Below the pieces are notes generated by a model, which saw only the letters and a list, made by a program, of their open reading frames with translations, was not told where the DNA came from and did not search any database. Positions 51,168 through 60,789 of a stretch of DNA of 64,000 bases are shown here, one piece after another; the stretch's first letter is position 1; the number at the start of each line of letters is the position of its first letter. The translations under genes were made by a program, and so were the position numbers. The stretch is from Betaproteobacteria bacterium (GTDB lineage Bacteria > Pseudomonadota > Gammaproteobacteria > Burkholderiales > Casimicrobiaceae): assembly GCA_016704895.1 (NCBI GenBank), contig JADIZG010000002.1, positions 1 through 64,000 of the forward strand, given 5' to 3'.

Positions 51168-53093
51168 CTAGCGCCAGCGCGGCGCTCGCAACGGCGTCGG
51201 CGCACGTGCCTCGTCGTCCGCCGACGGTGCGGACGCGGGCAGCGGCTTGACGGGGGCGCCGGCGGGCGGCGCGTACTCGGCGATCCAGCTCTGCAGCCGC
51301 GCGCGAACCTCGGCGTCGCCCGCGGCCCGATCGCGCTCGCACAGCGCGATCATCTGGCCGACCGCGTCGCGGCTCGCCTGCCGCGCGCCCGCGATGCGGA
51401 GCTTGGGATGCGGGGTCGGCCGCGTCGCTTCCTCGGAGGCGAGCAACTCCTCGTAGAGCTTCTCGCCCGGCCTCAAGCCCGTGAACACGATCGGGATGCG
51501 GTCGGGGTCGGCGCCGGACAGCCGGATCATGTCGCGCGCGAGGTCGAGGATGCGCACCGGGTCGCCCATGTCGAGCACCAGGATCTCCCCGCTGCGTCCC
51601 ATGAGGCCCGCCTGGAGCAGGAGCTGGGTCGCCTCGGACAGCGACATGAAGTAGCGCGTGATGTCGGGGTGGGTGACGGTGACCGGCCCGCCGCGGGCGA
51701 TCTGCTCGCGGAAGCGCGGGATCACGCTGCCGGCGCTGCCGAACACGTTGCCGAACCGCACGACGACGAACGCGGTCCCGCCGCCCTGCAGCGTCTGGCA
51801 CACGATCTCGGCGAGCCGCTTCGACGCGCCCATCACCGACGTCGGGTTGACCGCCTTGTCGGTGGAGACCAGCACGAACTTCTCGACCTTCGCGGCCACC
51901 GACGCGCGCGCGATCACCCAGGTGCCGTACGCGTTGTTGCGCACCGCCTGCCAGGCGTTCGTCTCCTCCATCAGCGGCACGTGCTTGTACGCGGCCGCGT
52001 GGAACACGACGTTCGGCTTCTCGCGCTCGAGCACGTCCTCGACGAGCGCCGCGTGCTTCACGTCGCCGACGACGGTCACCATCGGCAGCTGCGTGAACTC
52101 GTCGCCCAGCGCCGTCCGGATCTCGTAGAGCGCCGCCTCCGAGATGTCGAACAGCACGAGCCGCGCCGGCCGGAACCTCGCGATCTGGCGGCAGAGTTCC
52201 GCCCCGATCGACCCGCCGGCGCCGGTCACCATCACGACGCGGTTGCCGAGCCATTCGGCGAGCCCCGCGCTGTCGAGCACGACCGGGTCGCGCCCGAGCA
52301 GGTCGTCGAGCTCGATGCTGCGGATCGTGGTGAGCGCGTGGCTGCCGCTGATCAGCTCTTCGTAGGACGGGACGGTCAGCGCCTGGAGCCCGTGCTCGGC
52401 GCAAAGCTCCGCGGCGCGCCGGCGCACCGCGTGGTGCGCCGAGGGCAGCGCGACGATCACCTTGCGCACGCCGTAGCGGCGAGCCCATGCCGGGAGCTGG
52501 GCGATCGGCCCCAGCACCGCGATGTTGCGGATGTGGCGATGGTGCTTGCGCAGGTCGTCGTCGAGAAGGCCCACGACACGCCACTGGCGGCTGCGCGCCA
52601 GCTCCTTCGTGAGCCGGGCGCCCGCCTCGCCCGCGCCGACGACGAGCACCGGCTCGCCGAGCGCCACGAACGGGCTGTAGAGCCTGTGCTCCTTCCAGAT
52701 CCGGTACGCGAAGCGGTTGCCCGCCATCAGGAAGATCAGCACCAGCGGGTAGAGCACCAGCACGCTCCGCGGCACGGACGCCTGCAGCTGCAGCATCACG
52801 ATGACCAGCGGGATCACGATCGCGCCCAGGCCCGCCGACAGCACGATGCGCTGCAGGTCGAGGATGGAGGCGAAGCGCCACAGGCCGCGGTAGAGGCCGA
52901 AGCCCAGGAAGATCGCGGCCTGCACCGGCACAATCCACGCGAGCGACCACCCCAGGTCCGCGAGGTACGGCTCCGGCACGTCGAAGTTGAAGCGCACGCC
53001 GTAGAGCAGCGTCCAGGCGATGCCCGCCGCGCACACGTCGTGGGCGAACGCGAGGCCCGCGCGCCAGTTGATGTTCAGGGAAGAGTCAGCCAC
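51168..53093 (-). CDS. Membrane-bound NDP-sugar 4,6-dehydratase/epimerase (CapD/WbpM type)
   Basis: 641 residues from GTG 53093. Four N-terminal membrane helices (for example LGWSLAWIVPVQAAIFLGFGL and SVLVLYPLVLIFLMAGNRFAY) are followed by a Rossmann module VLVVGAGEAGARLTKEL and a second one, the SDR domain VVMVTGAGGSIGAELCRQIA. The catalytic region reads VSTDKAVNPTSVMGASKRLAE: the usual YxxxK Tyr is replaced by Met (MGASK), as in WbpM/PglF-type dehydratases. It makes the modified sugar nucleotide that starts O-antigen or capsule units. Start overlaps the WecA-like gene's stop. Confidence 0.92.
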   Translation of the reverse strand: MADSSLNINWRAGLAFAHDVCAAGIAWTLLYGVRFNFDVPEPYLADLGWSLAWIVPVQAAIFLGFGLYRGLWRFASILDLQRIVLSAGLGAIVIPLVIVMLQLQASVPRSVLVLYPLVLIFLMAGNRFAYRIWKEHRLYSPFVALGEPVLVVGAGEAGARLTKELARSRQWRVVGLLDDDLRKHHRHIRNIAVLGPIAQLPAWARRYGVRKVIVALPSAHHAVRRRAAELCAEHGLQALTVPSYEELISGSHALTTIRSIELDDLLGRDPVVLDSAGLAEWLGNRVVMVTGAGGSIGAELCRQIARFRPARLVLFDISEAALYEIRTALGDEFTQLPMVTVVGDVKHAALVEDVLEREKPNVVFHAAAYKHVPLMEETNAWQAVRNNAYGTWVIARASVAAKVEKFVLVSTDKAVNPTSVMGASKRLAEIVCQTLQGGGTAFVVVRFGNVFGSAGSVIPRFREQIARGGPVTVTHPDITRYFMSLSEATQLLLQAGLMGRSGEILVLDMGDPVRILDLARDMIRLSGADPDRIPIVFTGLRPGEKLYEELLASEEATRPTPHPKLRIAGARQASRDAVGQMIALCERDRAAGDAEVRARLQSWIAEYAPPAGAPVKPLPASAPSADDEARAPTPLRAPRWR

Positions 53094-54057
53094 GTTGCCG
53101 CCAATGATAATCAATGCCGCCGAACACGAGGGCGACGATCGCAACCCAGGCGGCCAGCGCGAGGGGTCCGGCCTCGGTTCGCCAGGCGGCGCACGCCACC
53201 GCGGTCGCGCCGCAGCCGACCATGAGAGCGCCGTAAACGGCAAGCGTTCCCCGGTGCCCGAATCCCGCCCGGACCAGCCGCTGGTAATAGTGGCTCCGGT
53301 GAGCCTCCCACACCCGCTCGCCCGCGAGCGCCCGCTTCGCCAGCGTCACCGATGCGTCGGCCAGGAAAGGCAGGAACACCAGCACGGGGAACCATGCCGG
53401 CCAGGTGCCGGCCGCCGCGCCGGCCACGCCCGCAGCGCCCGCGAGAAAGCCCACCGGCGCCGACCCGGCGTCGCCCAGGAAGATCCGTGCCGGCGGGAAG
53501 TTGCGCGCGAGGAACGGCAGCGCCGCCAGCGCAAGGGCGAGCAGCGTGGCATGCGGAGCGCCCGCCAGTGCCGCACCTGCGGCGAGCGACGCGAAGCCGG
53601 ACACGGCCATCGCGCCGGCGAGCCCGTCGCTGCCGTCCATGAAGTTGTAGCAGTTCGTCGCGGCGACGAGCACGAAAGACGTCGCGGCGACCCAGGCCAG
53701 TCCTTCGCCCCCGTCGCGCGACAGCATCGTCGCGACGAGGATCGCGCAGGCGACATGGACCGCGAAGCGCCACGCCGCACCGACGCCACGGTAGTCGTCG
53801 ACGAGCGAGATCGCGAACAACCCCGCGATCGCGACGAGCACGGCGCCGAACGACGATTCGGACATGCCCGGCAGCGGGCCCGCGACGAGGGCGGCGACCG
53901 CCCAACCGCCGAGGACGGCCCATCCTCCCGCGCGCGGCACGACGCCCTCGTGCAGCGATCGCTCGTTGGCTCGATCGTGCGGCGCAATACCGGGATGCCG
54001 GGCGAGGATCGCGAGCACCAGCGCCGAAATGCTAAACGCTAGCGCGAGCGCAACCAT
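53086..54057 (-). CDS. Undecaprenyl-phosphate sugar-1-phosphate transferase (WecA/MraY family)
   Basis: 323 residues, about ten membrane helices. The conserved cytoplasmic motifs are present: HDRANERSLHEGVVPRAGG near the N-terminus, LVDDYRGV, NCYNFMDGSDGLAGAMA, ARIFLGDAGSAPVGF and the C-terminal His motif EAHRSHYYQRLVRAG. It transfers a (acetamido)sugar phosphate from UDP to undecaprenyl phosphate, the first membrane step of O-antigen assembly. With the CapD-type enzyme downstream, overlapping by 8 nt, it likely starts the repeat unit on this sugar. The pair converges on the LPS plus-strand genes. Confidence 0.93.
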   Translation of the reverse strand: MVALALAFSISALVLAILARHPGIAPHDRANERSLHEGVVPRAGGWAVLGGWAVAALVAGPLPGMSESSFGAVLVAIAGLFAISLVDDYRGVGAAWRFAVHVACAILVATMLSRDGGEGLAWVAATSFVLVAATNCYNFMDGSDGLAGAMAVSGFASLAAGAALAGAPHATLLALALAALPFLARNFPPARIFLGDAGSAPVGFLAGAAGVAGAAAGTWPAWFPVLVFLPFLADASVTLAKRALAGERVWEAHRSHYYQRLVRAGFGHRGTLAVYGALMVGCGATAVACAAWRTEAGPLALAAWVAIVALVFGGIDYHWRQRG

Positions 54058-54467
54058 GCGTTCCACTGTGACGCGCGCCGGAGGCCGCCCCCGAAAACTG
54101 TCAAAACCGCCAGCCGGTGCCCCGGATTCGGGCCGGTGAGGCAGGAAACCGCGCCGACGCGGCCGTCCCCCGTGCCCCGTGCTTGCCTTCGGGGCTGCGT
54201 CACACAATAATTCATGTTTAACATCATACAATTAGATTGGTCTTTTCGACCGAATTGGAAGCTGGACCGGCCCGGACGACCGCCCCCCGCTTGTTGCTTC
54301 GGCACAACAGGCCGGAGATGGGCGGGACCCCATTCTGACGCTTCCTTGCCAAGGATTTGGACGGTTTGGCACAATGGCTTCAACTTCTCGACTGACCTGA
54401 GAAGGTTGCCATGGCCGGGGAAAGCAACAGCTTCCCGGCCGACTTTTTCCGATAGAGGAGAGACTTC
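54058..54467. promoter_or_regulatory. Divergent control region between WecA-like and porin genes
   Basis: 410 bp without a gene. An A/T-rich island at about 54203-54245 contains the palindrome ATGTT-T-AACAT (54214-54224) and TACAAT (54227-54232), likely operator/-10 elements for one or both genes; it is followed by a GGTC-TTTTC-GACC hairpin. The last 55 bp hold the leader hairpin described separately. The rest is ordinary GC-rich sequence with nothing I recognise. Confidence 0.5.
54413..54447 (+). terminator. Terminator-like hairpin in the porin leader
   Basis: GGCCGGGGAA at 54413-54422 pairs with TTCCCGGCC at 54432-54440 (one bulged G), followed by GACTTTTT. It ends about 20 bp before the porin start and just upstream of its GAGGAG ribosome binding site. 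It could be an attenuator or an mRNA-stabilising 5' hairpin; the leader shows no obvious coding peptide. Confidence 0.5.
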
Positions 54468-55584
54468 ATGAATAAGAAGCTTGTCGCTCTCGCCGTCGCG
54501 GGTGTGCTGTCCGCCCCGCTGGCCGCGCAGGCGCAAACCGCGAACGTCACGCTGTACGGTCGCGTCAACATGACGGTGGAAGCGGTGCAGGTCCGCAGCC
54601 AGCCGGAAGGCGTCTCGGAGCCGTGGATCTACCGCGTGAACTCGAACTCGTCGCGCCTGGGCGTGCGCGGCACCGAGTCGCTCGGTGGCGGCCTGAACGC
54701 GATCTTCCAGATCGAGTCCAACGTGTCCGCGGACACGGGCGTCAGCGGTGGCCTGGGCAATCGCGAAACCTACGTCGGCCTGCAAGGCGGCTGGGGTACC
54801 GTGAAGATCGGTAACTTCCTCGCCCCGTACGACGACATTCACCCGATCTTCGGCAACGTCCCGACGCTGGCCACGACGATCATGTCGACCGCGTCGCTCT
54901 GGTCGCAAGGCGCGGTGCCGAAGGCGCTGGGTGGCTTCGACGCGCGCCTCGGCAACTCGATCCGTTACGACTCGCCGAACTTCAGCGGGTTCACGGGCAG
55001 CATCCAGGCGTCGCAGCAGACCGAATCCGTCCAACCGCAACGGCATGGTCTACTCGATGGGCGGCTTCTACAACAACGGCCCGTGGCAAGCCGGCCTGGC
55101 GTACGAGCGCAACCAGAACGTTCGCGCCACGAGCACGGTCGACCAGGCCTTCTCGATCGCCGGCGCCTACAACTTCGGCATCGCGCGCGTCGGGGCGGTC
55201 TACGAGCGCCTCGACTACGACACCCCCACCGGCGACCTGAAGCGCGACCTGTACGGCGCGTCGGTGACGGCGAACCTCGGACCGGGCCAGATGTATTTCG
55301 GCTGGATCCACGGCGACAAGGGCAAGGGCAGCTCGGCGGACGGCACGCAGGTCGGCGGCCTCGTCAAGGGCAACGACACGAGTTCGGACGAGTTCGTGGT
55401 CTCGTACACGTACCCGCTGTCGAAGCGCACGCTGACCTACGTCGGCTACGTCACGATCCTGAACCAGGACAACGCTCGCTACACGTTCAACATCAACCCG
55501 GTCAACCAGTCGGCGGCGACGGGCGGCCTGACGGGCCAGGGCAAGCCGCAAGGCCTCGTCGGCGGCATCGTCCACTTCTTCTAA
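54468..55584 (+). pseudogene. Outer-membrane general porin with a 1-nt frameshift
   Basis: The signal peptide (KKLVALAVAGVLSAPLAAQA) is followed by the betaproteobacterial porin start QTANVTLYGRVNMTVEAV, then SSRLGVRGTESLGGGLNAIFQIES and NRETYVGLQGGWGTVKIGNF, which includes the constriction loop L3 region. At about 55025 an extra base shifts the frame; the rest continues NPSNRNGMVYSMGGFYNNGPWQAGLAYE and ends with Phe (GGIVHFF), the outer-membrane C-terminal signature. Joined it is about 371 residues. It forms trimeric diffusion channels. A strong terminator follows. GAGGAG stands before the ATG. Confidence 0.88.
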
Positions 55585-55633
55585 GAAGCGCGACGATTCC
55601 CCCGGGTCTCTCCGACCGGGAAGGCAGCATCGG

Positions 55634-55664
55634 ACGGGCGCCCTCGCGGGCGCCCGTTTTTTTT
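55634..55664 (+). terminator. Intrinsic terminator after the porin gene
   Basis: A 10-bp GC stem, ACGGGCGCCC paired with GGGCGCCCGT around a TCGC loop, followed by eight T. It begins about 50 bp after the porin stop. This is the clearest terminator in the window. Confidence 0.92.
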
Positions 55665-55780
55665 CTGCCGTCAGTGGATGGCCCCACTCGACGACCCGTC
55701 GCCGAGCGAGCTTCCTCTCAGAACGGCGCGACTCCAGGCCCGTCGCGCGTCGGGCGCCCGCATTGCGCTACCATTTGCGC

Positions 55781-56425
55781 ATGGCCAGCCCGCTCCCGTC
55801 CCCTTCCATCGACGACCTGATCGCCGGATTCGACCGCGCGCTGCGCACGCTCTCCGGCGTCGCGACGTCGTCGCGCCCCGTCCCCGGGGCCGGCCTGCCG
55901 CCCCCGGAGCTCGACGAGACGGAGCGCCGGCACGCGGCAGGGCTGATGCGGGTGAACCACACGGGCGAGGTGTGCGCGCAGGCGCTCTACGCGGCGCAGG
56001 CGCTCGTCGCGAGGGATCCGGACGTGAAGGCGCGGTTCGCCTCGGCCGCGAGGGACGAGGAAGACCATCTCGCGTGGACGCAGTCGCGGCTCGAGGAGCT
56101 TCGCGACCGCCCGTCGCTCCTCAATCCGCTGTGGTACGCGGGATCGTTCGCCATCGGCGTCGCCGCGGGCCTCGCGGGCGACCGCGTCAACCTCGGCTTC
56201 GTCGTCGAGACCGAGAGGCAAGTCGAGGAGCACCTGACCGGCCACATGGATTCGCTGCCGCCCGCGGACGCGAAGAGCCGCGCGATCGTCGAAAGGATGC
56301 CCGACGACGAGTCGCGCCACGGCGCGATGGCGCAGGCCGCCGGCGCCGTCCCGCTGCCGCGGCCGGTGCGCGACGCGATGCGCGTCGCGGCCGGCATCAT
56401 GAAGGCGGTCGCCTACCGCCTCTGA
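55781..56425 (+). CDS. coq7: 2-polyprenyl-3-methyl-6-methoxy-1,4-benzoquinone monooxygenase (COQ7/CAT5 type)
   Basis: 214 residues. The di-iron four-helix bundle shows RVNHTGEVCAQALYAAQALVAR, ARDEEDHLAWTQSRLEELRDRPS, the Gly-rich GVAAGLAGDRVNLGFVVETERQVEEHLTGHMD and PDDESRHGAMAQAAGA, giving the paired E and ExxH iron ligands. It hydroxylates the ubiquinone ring at C6 at the inner membrane, the step done by UbiF in enterics. The family is typical of betaproteobacteria. A TACCAT hexamer a few bases upstream may be its -10. Confidence 0.95.
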   Translation: MASPLPSPSIDDLIAGFDRALRTLSGVATSSRPVPGAGLPPPELDETERRHAAGLMRVNHTGEVCAQALYAAQALVARDPDVKARFASAARDEEDHLAWTQSRLEELRDRPSLLNPLWYAGSFAIGVAAGLAGDRVNLGFVVETERQVEEHLTGHMDSLPPADAKSRAIVERMPDDESRHGAMAQAAGAVPLPRPVRDAMRVAAGIMKAVAYRL

Positions 56426-56458
56426 GGTCCGGTGGCGGGCGCAGGCCCCGCACGCCGT

Positions 56459-57700
56459 TCAACGCCCGGTGCTGCTGCGCCACCCGCGCAGCGCTTTGAG
56501 CCGCGCGTCGCGGATCGCCCGCTCCACGGTCGACGCGGGAGCCGAGCGTGCGATCGCGCCCGCATCGACGCCGCGCACGACGCCGAGGGCCCGGGCCAGC
56601 AACTCGCCCGGAGCGTCGCCATCATGCTCGCGGCCGGGGCGCGAATTGCGGTCCGCCTCGCACGCCTCGAGCAACCCCGACAGGCGCGCGGGACGCCGCA
56701 GCGCGTCGGCCGCGAGCAGCAGGTCGAGCAGCGTCGCCGGACGCAGCGCCTCCGCGCGCGCGACATCGGCGTGGTAGCGCGCGGCGAGGCGCGCGGCATC
56801 GCGGCAATCGACCGGAACGCGCAACCGCACCGACAGGCGCTCGACGAGCCGCAGGCTCTTCGCCTCGTGCCCGAGATGGCGCGGCCACGCGTCGCGCGGC
56901 GTGGCGCCCTTGCCGAGGTCGTGCCCGAGCACCGCATAGCGCACGGCCAGGTCGAAGCCGCGACCGGCGGCATAGTCGAGCGCCTGCGCGACGTGGACGC
57001 CGGCGTCGATCTCGGGATGGTGCGCGGGCGGCTGCGGCACGCCGAACAGGGCGTCGACCTCGGGCAACAGCGCCGCGAGCGCGCCGCACTGGCGGAGCAC
57101 CGCGAGCATCCGCGACGGCCGCGACTCCATCAGGCCGCGCGCGATCTCCTGCCAGACGCGTTCGGCCGCGAGCGTCGCGAGCTCGCCCGAGCGCACGATC
57201 GCGCGCATCATCCCCTCGGTCCGGGGCGCGACGGCGAACCCGAAGCGCGCGGCGAACCGCGCGACCCTGAGCACGCGCAGCGGGTCCTCGGCGAACGCGG
57301 GCGACACGTGCCGCAGGAGGCCGGCCTCGAGGTCGCGTGCGCCGCCGTACGGATCCACGAGACCGCCGCGCTCGTCGCGCGCCATCGCGTTGATCGTCAG
57401 GTCGCGGCGCGCGAGGTCCTGCTCGAGCGTCACCTCGGGCGACGCGAAGAACTCGAAGCCGCGGTAGCCCGTGCCGTGCTTGCGCTCGGTGCGCGCGAGC
57501 GCGTACTCCTCGCGGGTCTCCGGGTGCAGGAACACCGGGAAGTCGCGCCCCACCGGCCGGTATCCCGACGCGATCATCGTCTCGGGCGTGGCGCCGACGA
57601 CGACCCAGTCGCGGTCGGCCTGCGGAAGGCCGAGGAGCTCGTCGCGAACCGAGCCGCCGACCCGATAGGTGCGCACGGGCTGCGGAAGCACTCGCGCCAT
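56459..57700 (-). CDS. cca: CCA-adding tRNA nucleotidyltransferase
   Basis: 413 residues. It has the nucleotidyltransferase motifs YRVGGSVRDELLGLPQADRDWVVVGATPE, the RRDLTINAMARD region, ALRVLRVARFAARFGF and the C-terminal HD-type domain HHPEIDAGVHVAQALDYA / YAVLGHDLGKGATP, as in the multifunctional E. coli-type enzyme. It adds or repairs the CCA end of tRNAs; the HD domain adds phosphatase/phosphodiesterase activity. It is 38 bp downstream of the NDUFA9-like gene. The ATG at 57700 gives the right N-terminus. Confidence 0.96.
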   Translation of the reverse strand: MARVLPQPVRTYRVGGSVRDELLGLPQADRDWVVVGATPETMIASGYRPVGRDFPVFLHPETREEYALARTERKHGTGYRGFEFFASPEVTLEQDLARRDLTINAMARDERGGLVDPYGGARDLEAGLLRHVSPAFAEDPLRVLRVARFAARFGFAVAPRTEGMMRAIVRSGELATLAAERVWQEIARGLMESRPSRMLAVLRQCGALAALLPEVDALFGVPQPPAHHPEIDAGVHVAQALDYAAGRGFDLAVRYAVLGHDLGKGATPRDAWPRHLGHEAKSLRLVERLSVRLRVPVDCRDAARLAARYHADVARAEALRPATLLDLLLAADALRRPARLSGLLEACEADRNSRPGREHDGDAPGELLARALGVVRGVDAGAIARSAPASTVERAIRDARLKALRGWRSSTGR

Positions 57701-57738
57701 CGACGTCGCGTGGGCGCGTGCCGGAACGCCCGTCCGCC

Positions 57739-58686
57739 TCAGCGACCGGCCGACGCGCGCATCGCGTCGTACGGGCCTCGCCGCGCCTGGGGCGCAAGCC
57801 ACGACGGCGCGACCGATTCCAGCGAGGCGGGCTCGATCCCGAACTCCGGCGGAAAGGGGCAGTCGCACACGCTGTCCTTCGACATCGACGCCAGGTTGTC
57901 GCGGCTCATGAGCTTGCCCGGCAGGTGCTCGAGCGCGAACGCCTGCAGCGTGGCGAGCGCCCCTCGCAGCGGAACGATGGGACGCACGGCGCCCGAGGTC
58001 TCCGCCGCGAAGCGGACGAGCTCGCGCAACGTGTAGACCGTCGGTCCGCAGAGGTCGAAGCGCCGACCCTCGGTCGACGGGAGGTCGAGCGAGCGGGCGA
58101 ACGCGGTGACGACGTCGCCGACGTGTACCGGCTGGAAGCGCGCGTCGGGGGCGGCGAGCGCGATGACGGGGAGCGCCCGCGCGAGGCGCGCGAACAGCGT
58201 CAGGAAGCTGTCGCCCGCGCCGAAGATCACGCTCGGGCGGAAGATCGTCCAGGCGAGGCCGGACGCGACGACCGCGGCCTCCGCCTCGCCTTTCGACCTG
58301 AGGTAGCGCGACGGGCCTGCTGGATCCGCGTTGAGCGCGCTCATGTGCAGGAGGCGTCGCACGCCGCCGGCGCGACACGCGTCCACCGTGCCGCGCGTCA
58401 GATCGGCGTGCACGCGCTCGAACGTGGTGCGTCCGGACTCGTTCAGGATGCCGACCAGGTTCACGACGGCGTCGGCGCCACGCACGAGCGCCGCGAGCGT
58501 CGCGGGATCGTGCACGTCGGCCTCGACGACGTCGACCGTGGGCAGCAGGATCAGGTGGCGCGCGGGCGCGCGGCGCCGGACCGGAACGACGACGGCCTCG
58601 CCCTGCGCCGCCAGGCGCGCGACCAGCGCGCTCCCGACGAATCCGCTGCCGCCCAGGACGACGATTCTCCTCGCTGCCATTTTCAT
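57739..58686 (-). CDS. NDUFA9-like NAD(P)-binding protein (atypical short-chain dehydrogenase)
   Basis: 315 residues. The Rossmann entry is RRIVVLGGSGFVGSALVARLA, followed by VEADVHDPATLAALVRGADAVVNLVGIL, LLHMSALNADPAGPSRYLRSKGEAEAAVVASGLAWTIFRPSVIFG and FQPVHVGDVVTAFA. This is the complex I NDUFA9 subunit-like family. YLRSK keeps the YxxxK pattern. Bacterial members may help quinone or respiratory enzyme assembly; the role is unproved. The ATG at 58686 overlaps the transglycosylase stop (ATGA). Confidence 0.9.
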   Translation of the reverse strand: MKMAARRIVVLGGSGFVGSALVARLAAQGEAVVVPVRRRAPARHLILLPTVDVVEADVHDPATLAALVRGADAVVNLVGILNESGRTTFERVHADLTRGTVDACRAGGVRRLLHMSALNADPAGPSRYLRSKGEAEAAVVASGLAWTIFRPSVIFGAGDSFLTLFARLARALPVIALAAPDARFQPVHVGDVVTAFARSLDLPSTEGRRFDLCGPTVYTLRELVRFAAETSGAVRPIVPLRGALATLQAFALEHLPGKLMSRDNLASMSKDSVCDCPFPPEFGIEPASLESVAPSWLAPQARRGPYDAMRASAGR

Positions 58687-60629
58687 TCCCTCGCGGCGAG
58701 TGGCGCGCCGGCCGGTGCGCGCGGGCCGACCGTGCCCAGCCGCTGCCGGACGTCCGACGCCGGATCGCCCAGCGCGTGCGCGTAGTACACCGAGTTTGCC
58801 AGGACCTTCTTCACGTAGTCGCGGGTTTCGTTGAACGGGATCGTCTCGACCCAGATCGCGCCTTCGAGCGGCTCGGCGGGACGCCATGCCTGCGCGCGCC
58901 CCGGTCCCGCATTGTACGCAGCCGCGGCGAGCGCCGGCGACCCGTCGAGGCGATCGAGCCAGTACTTGAAGTAGAACGCGCCGAACTGCGTGTTGACGTC
59001 GAGGTCGTTGATCCGCGACGGCCTGTAGTCGCTGCGGCCCGACTGCTTCGCGACCCAGCGCGCCGTCGCCGGCATCAGCTGCATCAGCCCGACCGCGCCG
59101 GCGGACGACACGATCTCCGGCACGAAGCGCGACTCCTGCCGCGCGATGCCGAGGAGCAGCGCCTCCTCGACGGCGTTGTCGCGCGCGGCGGCCGAGAACT
59201 GCTCGCGCCACGGCATCGGGTAGCGAAGCGCGTAGTCGTGGCGCTCGCGCGTGAGGTTGGCGGTGTTGATCGAGCGGTCGTGCAGGCCGCGGCTCGCGAC
59301 GTAGATCGAGGCCTGGTTGAGCGCGTCGTCGTCGAGCCCGCGCACGACCGCCCGCCACTCGCGCAGCGAATCCATGCGCAGGTCGAGCTCCGCGAGCTTG
59401 ACGACGCGCGCGACGTCGTCGCGCGCGCCGAACTTCGCCTGCCACGCGGGATCCGGGACGACCCTGACGCTCTTCGGGTCGACGCAGGTGCCCAGCGCCT
59501 CCGCCGCGAGCAGGCCGTAGTAGTCGTGCTCGAGGGCGAGCGCCGTGAAGGCCGCGCGCGCCTCGTCCTCGCGGCCGGCCGCCATCGACGCGCGTGCGCG
59601 CCAGAAACGCCATGCCGGCTCGTCCGCCTGGGCGCGCGGCATCGCGTCGATCGCGGCGCCGACGTCTCGCCAGGCGCGCGCACGGAGCGCCGCTCGCACA
59701 CGCCACGCGTGCATGTCGGCCGACATCGAGTCGGGCAGCGGCTCGCGCCAGACGTCGTTCGCCCAGGGGACGAGCTGGCGGGAGGCGTGGTAGGCGAGCC
59801 GCGCGTTGCCCCACGCCCGTTCCGATGCGGACAGCTTGCCCCGCCACTTGAGCCACCCCTCGCGAGCGCCCTCGGGATCGCTCCGCGCCGCGCGCTCCAG
59901 CGCGTAGAGCGCGAGCTCGTGGCCGTCCCGGTAGTTCCAGCGAAACCCGCCCTGCAGGAGCCGGATCGCCGGCTTCTCGTCGACGTGCTGGAACGACCTC
60001 GCGGGAATCCGGTCAGCGTTGGGCAGGTCGCCCGCGATCTGCTGCGCGAGGCGCAGGTTCCCCGCCTCGAGCGCCAGGCGGTAGCGCGCCCACCGGTCGT
60101 CGATCGTGATCGACCCGCGCGCGATCAGCGCCGCGAACAGCGGCTCGCACGCGTCCGGCGTCGCCTGGCCCGTGAACCAGAGCGGCTTCGCGGCGGCGAG
60201 CGCGGCGTCGCCGGACTGCTGGCGCGCGGCCTCGTGCGCGTAGCACTGGATCTCGACGTCCTCGTAGCCGCCGCTGCCGTAGGCAGCGGAGAAGCGCCCC
60301 CAGTCACCTTTCTTGCCCAGCGCCTTCAGCCAGTCGGCCTGGGCGCGCTCCGCGAGCGGGGTCGACGCGTTCCGCGCGACGAACGCGCGCACCGCCTCGG
60401 GCTCCGCCGTGTCGATGCCGAGCTTGAGGCGCCAGTAGTCGACGTAAGGCTCCAGCGGATGGCCCTTCGCGCGCGGCGCGATCGCGTCGAGGCGGGCGCG
60501 GTCGCCCCTGTCGAAGGCGGCCTTCGCGGCCAGGATGTCCGCATCGGTGCCCTGCGCCGCTGCGGTGAGCGCGTGGGCGAGGGCGAAGGCGGCGCCAACC
60601 CGCGCAGCCAGGAGGGAAGAAAAGGTCAC
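58683..60629 (-). CDS. slt: Soluble lytic murein transglycosylase (Slt70 type)
   Basis: 648 residues from GTG 60629. A signal peptide (SLLAARVGAAFALAHALTAAAQG) precedes a long superhelical U-domain rich in TPR-like helices, then the catalytic domain LLLGIARQESRFVPEIVSSAGAVGLMQLMPATARWVA, where Glu in QESRF is the acid. After that come YRPSRINDLDVNTQFGAFYF and AAYNAGPGRAQAW. It cleaves peptidoglycan glycan strands in the periplasm, forming 1,6-anhydro ends. It is first in the run slt, NDUFA9-like, cca, and divergent from purE. Confidence 0.95.
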   Translation of the reverse strand: MTFSSLLAARVGAAFALAHALTAAAQGTDADILAAKAAFDRGDRARLDAIAPRAKGHPLEPYVDYWRLKLGIDTAEPEAVRAFVARNASTPLAERAQADWLKALGKKGDWGRFSAAYGSGGYEDVEIQCYAHEAARQQSGDAALAAAKPLWFTGQATPDACEPLFAALIARGSITIDDRWARYRLALEAGNLRLAQQIAGDLPNADRIPARSFQHVDEKPAIRLLQGGFRWNYRDGHELALYALERAARSDPEGAREGWLKWRGKLSASERAWGNARLAYHASRQLVPWANDVWREPLPDSMSADMHAWRVRAALRARAWRDVGAAIDAMPRAQADEPAWRFWRARASMAAGREDEARAAFTALALEHDYYGLLAAEALGTCVDPKSVRVVPDPAWQAKFGARDDVARVVKLAELDLRMDSLREWRAVVRGLDDDALNQASIYVASRGLHDRSINTANLTRERHDYALRYPMPWREQFSAAARDNAVEEALLLGIARQESRFVPEIVSSAGAVGLMQLMPATARWVAKQSGRSDYRPSRINDLDVNTQFGAFYFKYWLDRLDGSPALAAAAYNAGPGRAQAWRPAEPLEGAIWVETIPFNETRDYVKKVLANSVYYAHALGDPASDVRQRLGTVGPRAPAGAPLAARE

Positions 60630-60789
60630 GGAACCCGATTGTCGTCGTTCGGGAACCCCGCGACAACCGGACCCCGCCCCGATGGGACAGCGTCCGGGGC
60701 GTCGGGTTCGACGCCGGGAGCGTCGGTTGCTAGAATTCGTGCGCCGCGCCTGCAAGGGGGCCGAGAGCGACGAAGGGAGCGGTATTCCG

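Noticed and set aside
51160..53225. Continuation of the O-antigen ligase frame into the region of the CapD-like gene
   Set aside because: It is antisense to a clear 641-residue dehydratase; the frame is open only because of high GC content.
54361..54385. Sigma-54 promoter (TTTGGCACAATGGC) before the porin
   Set aside because: The GG element is present but the GC element is not at the required spacing.
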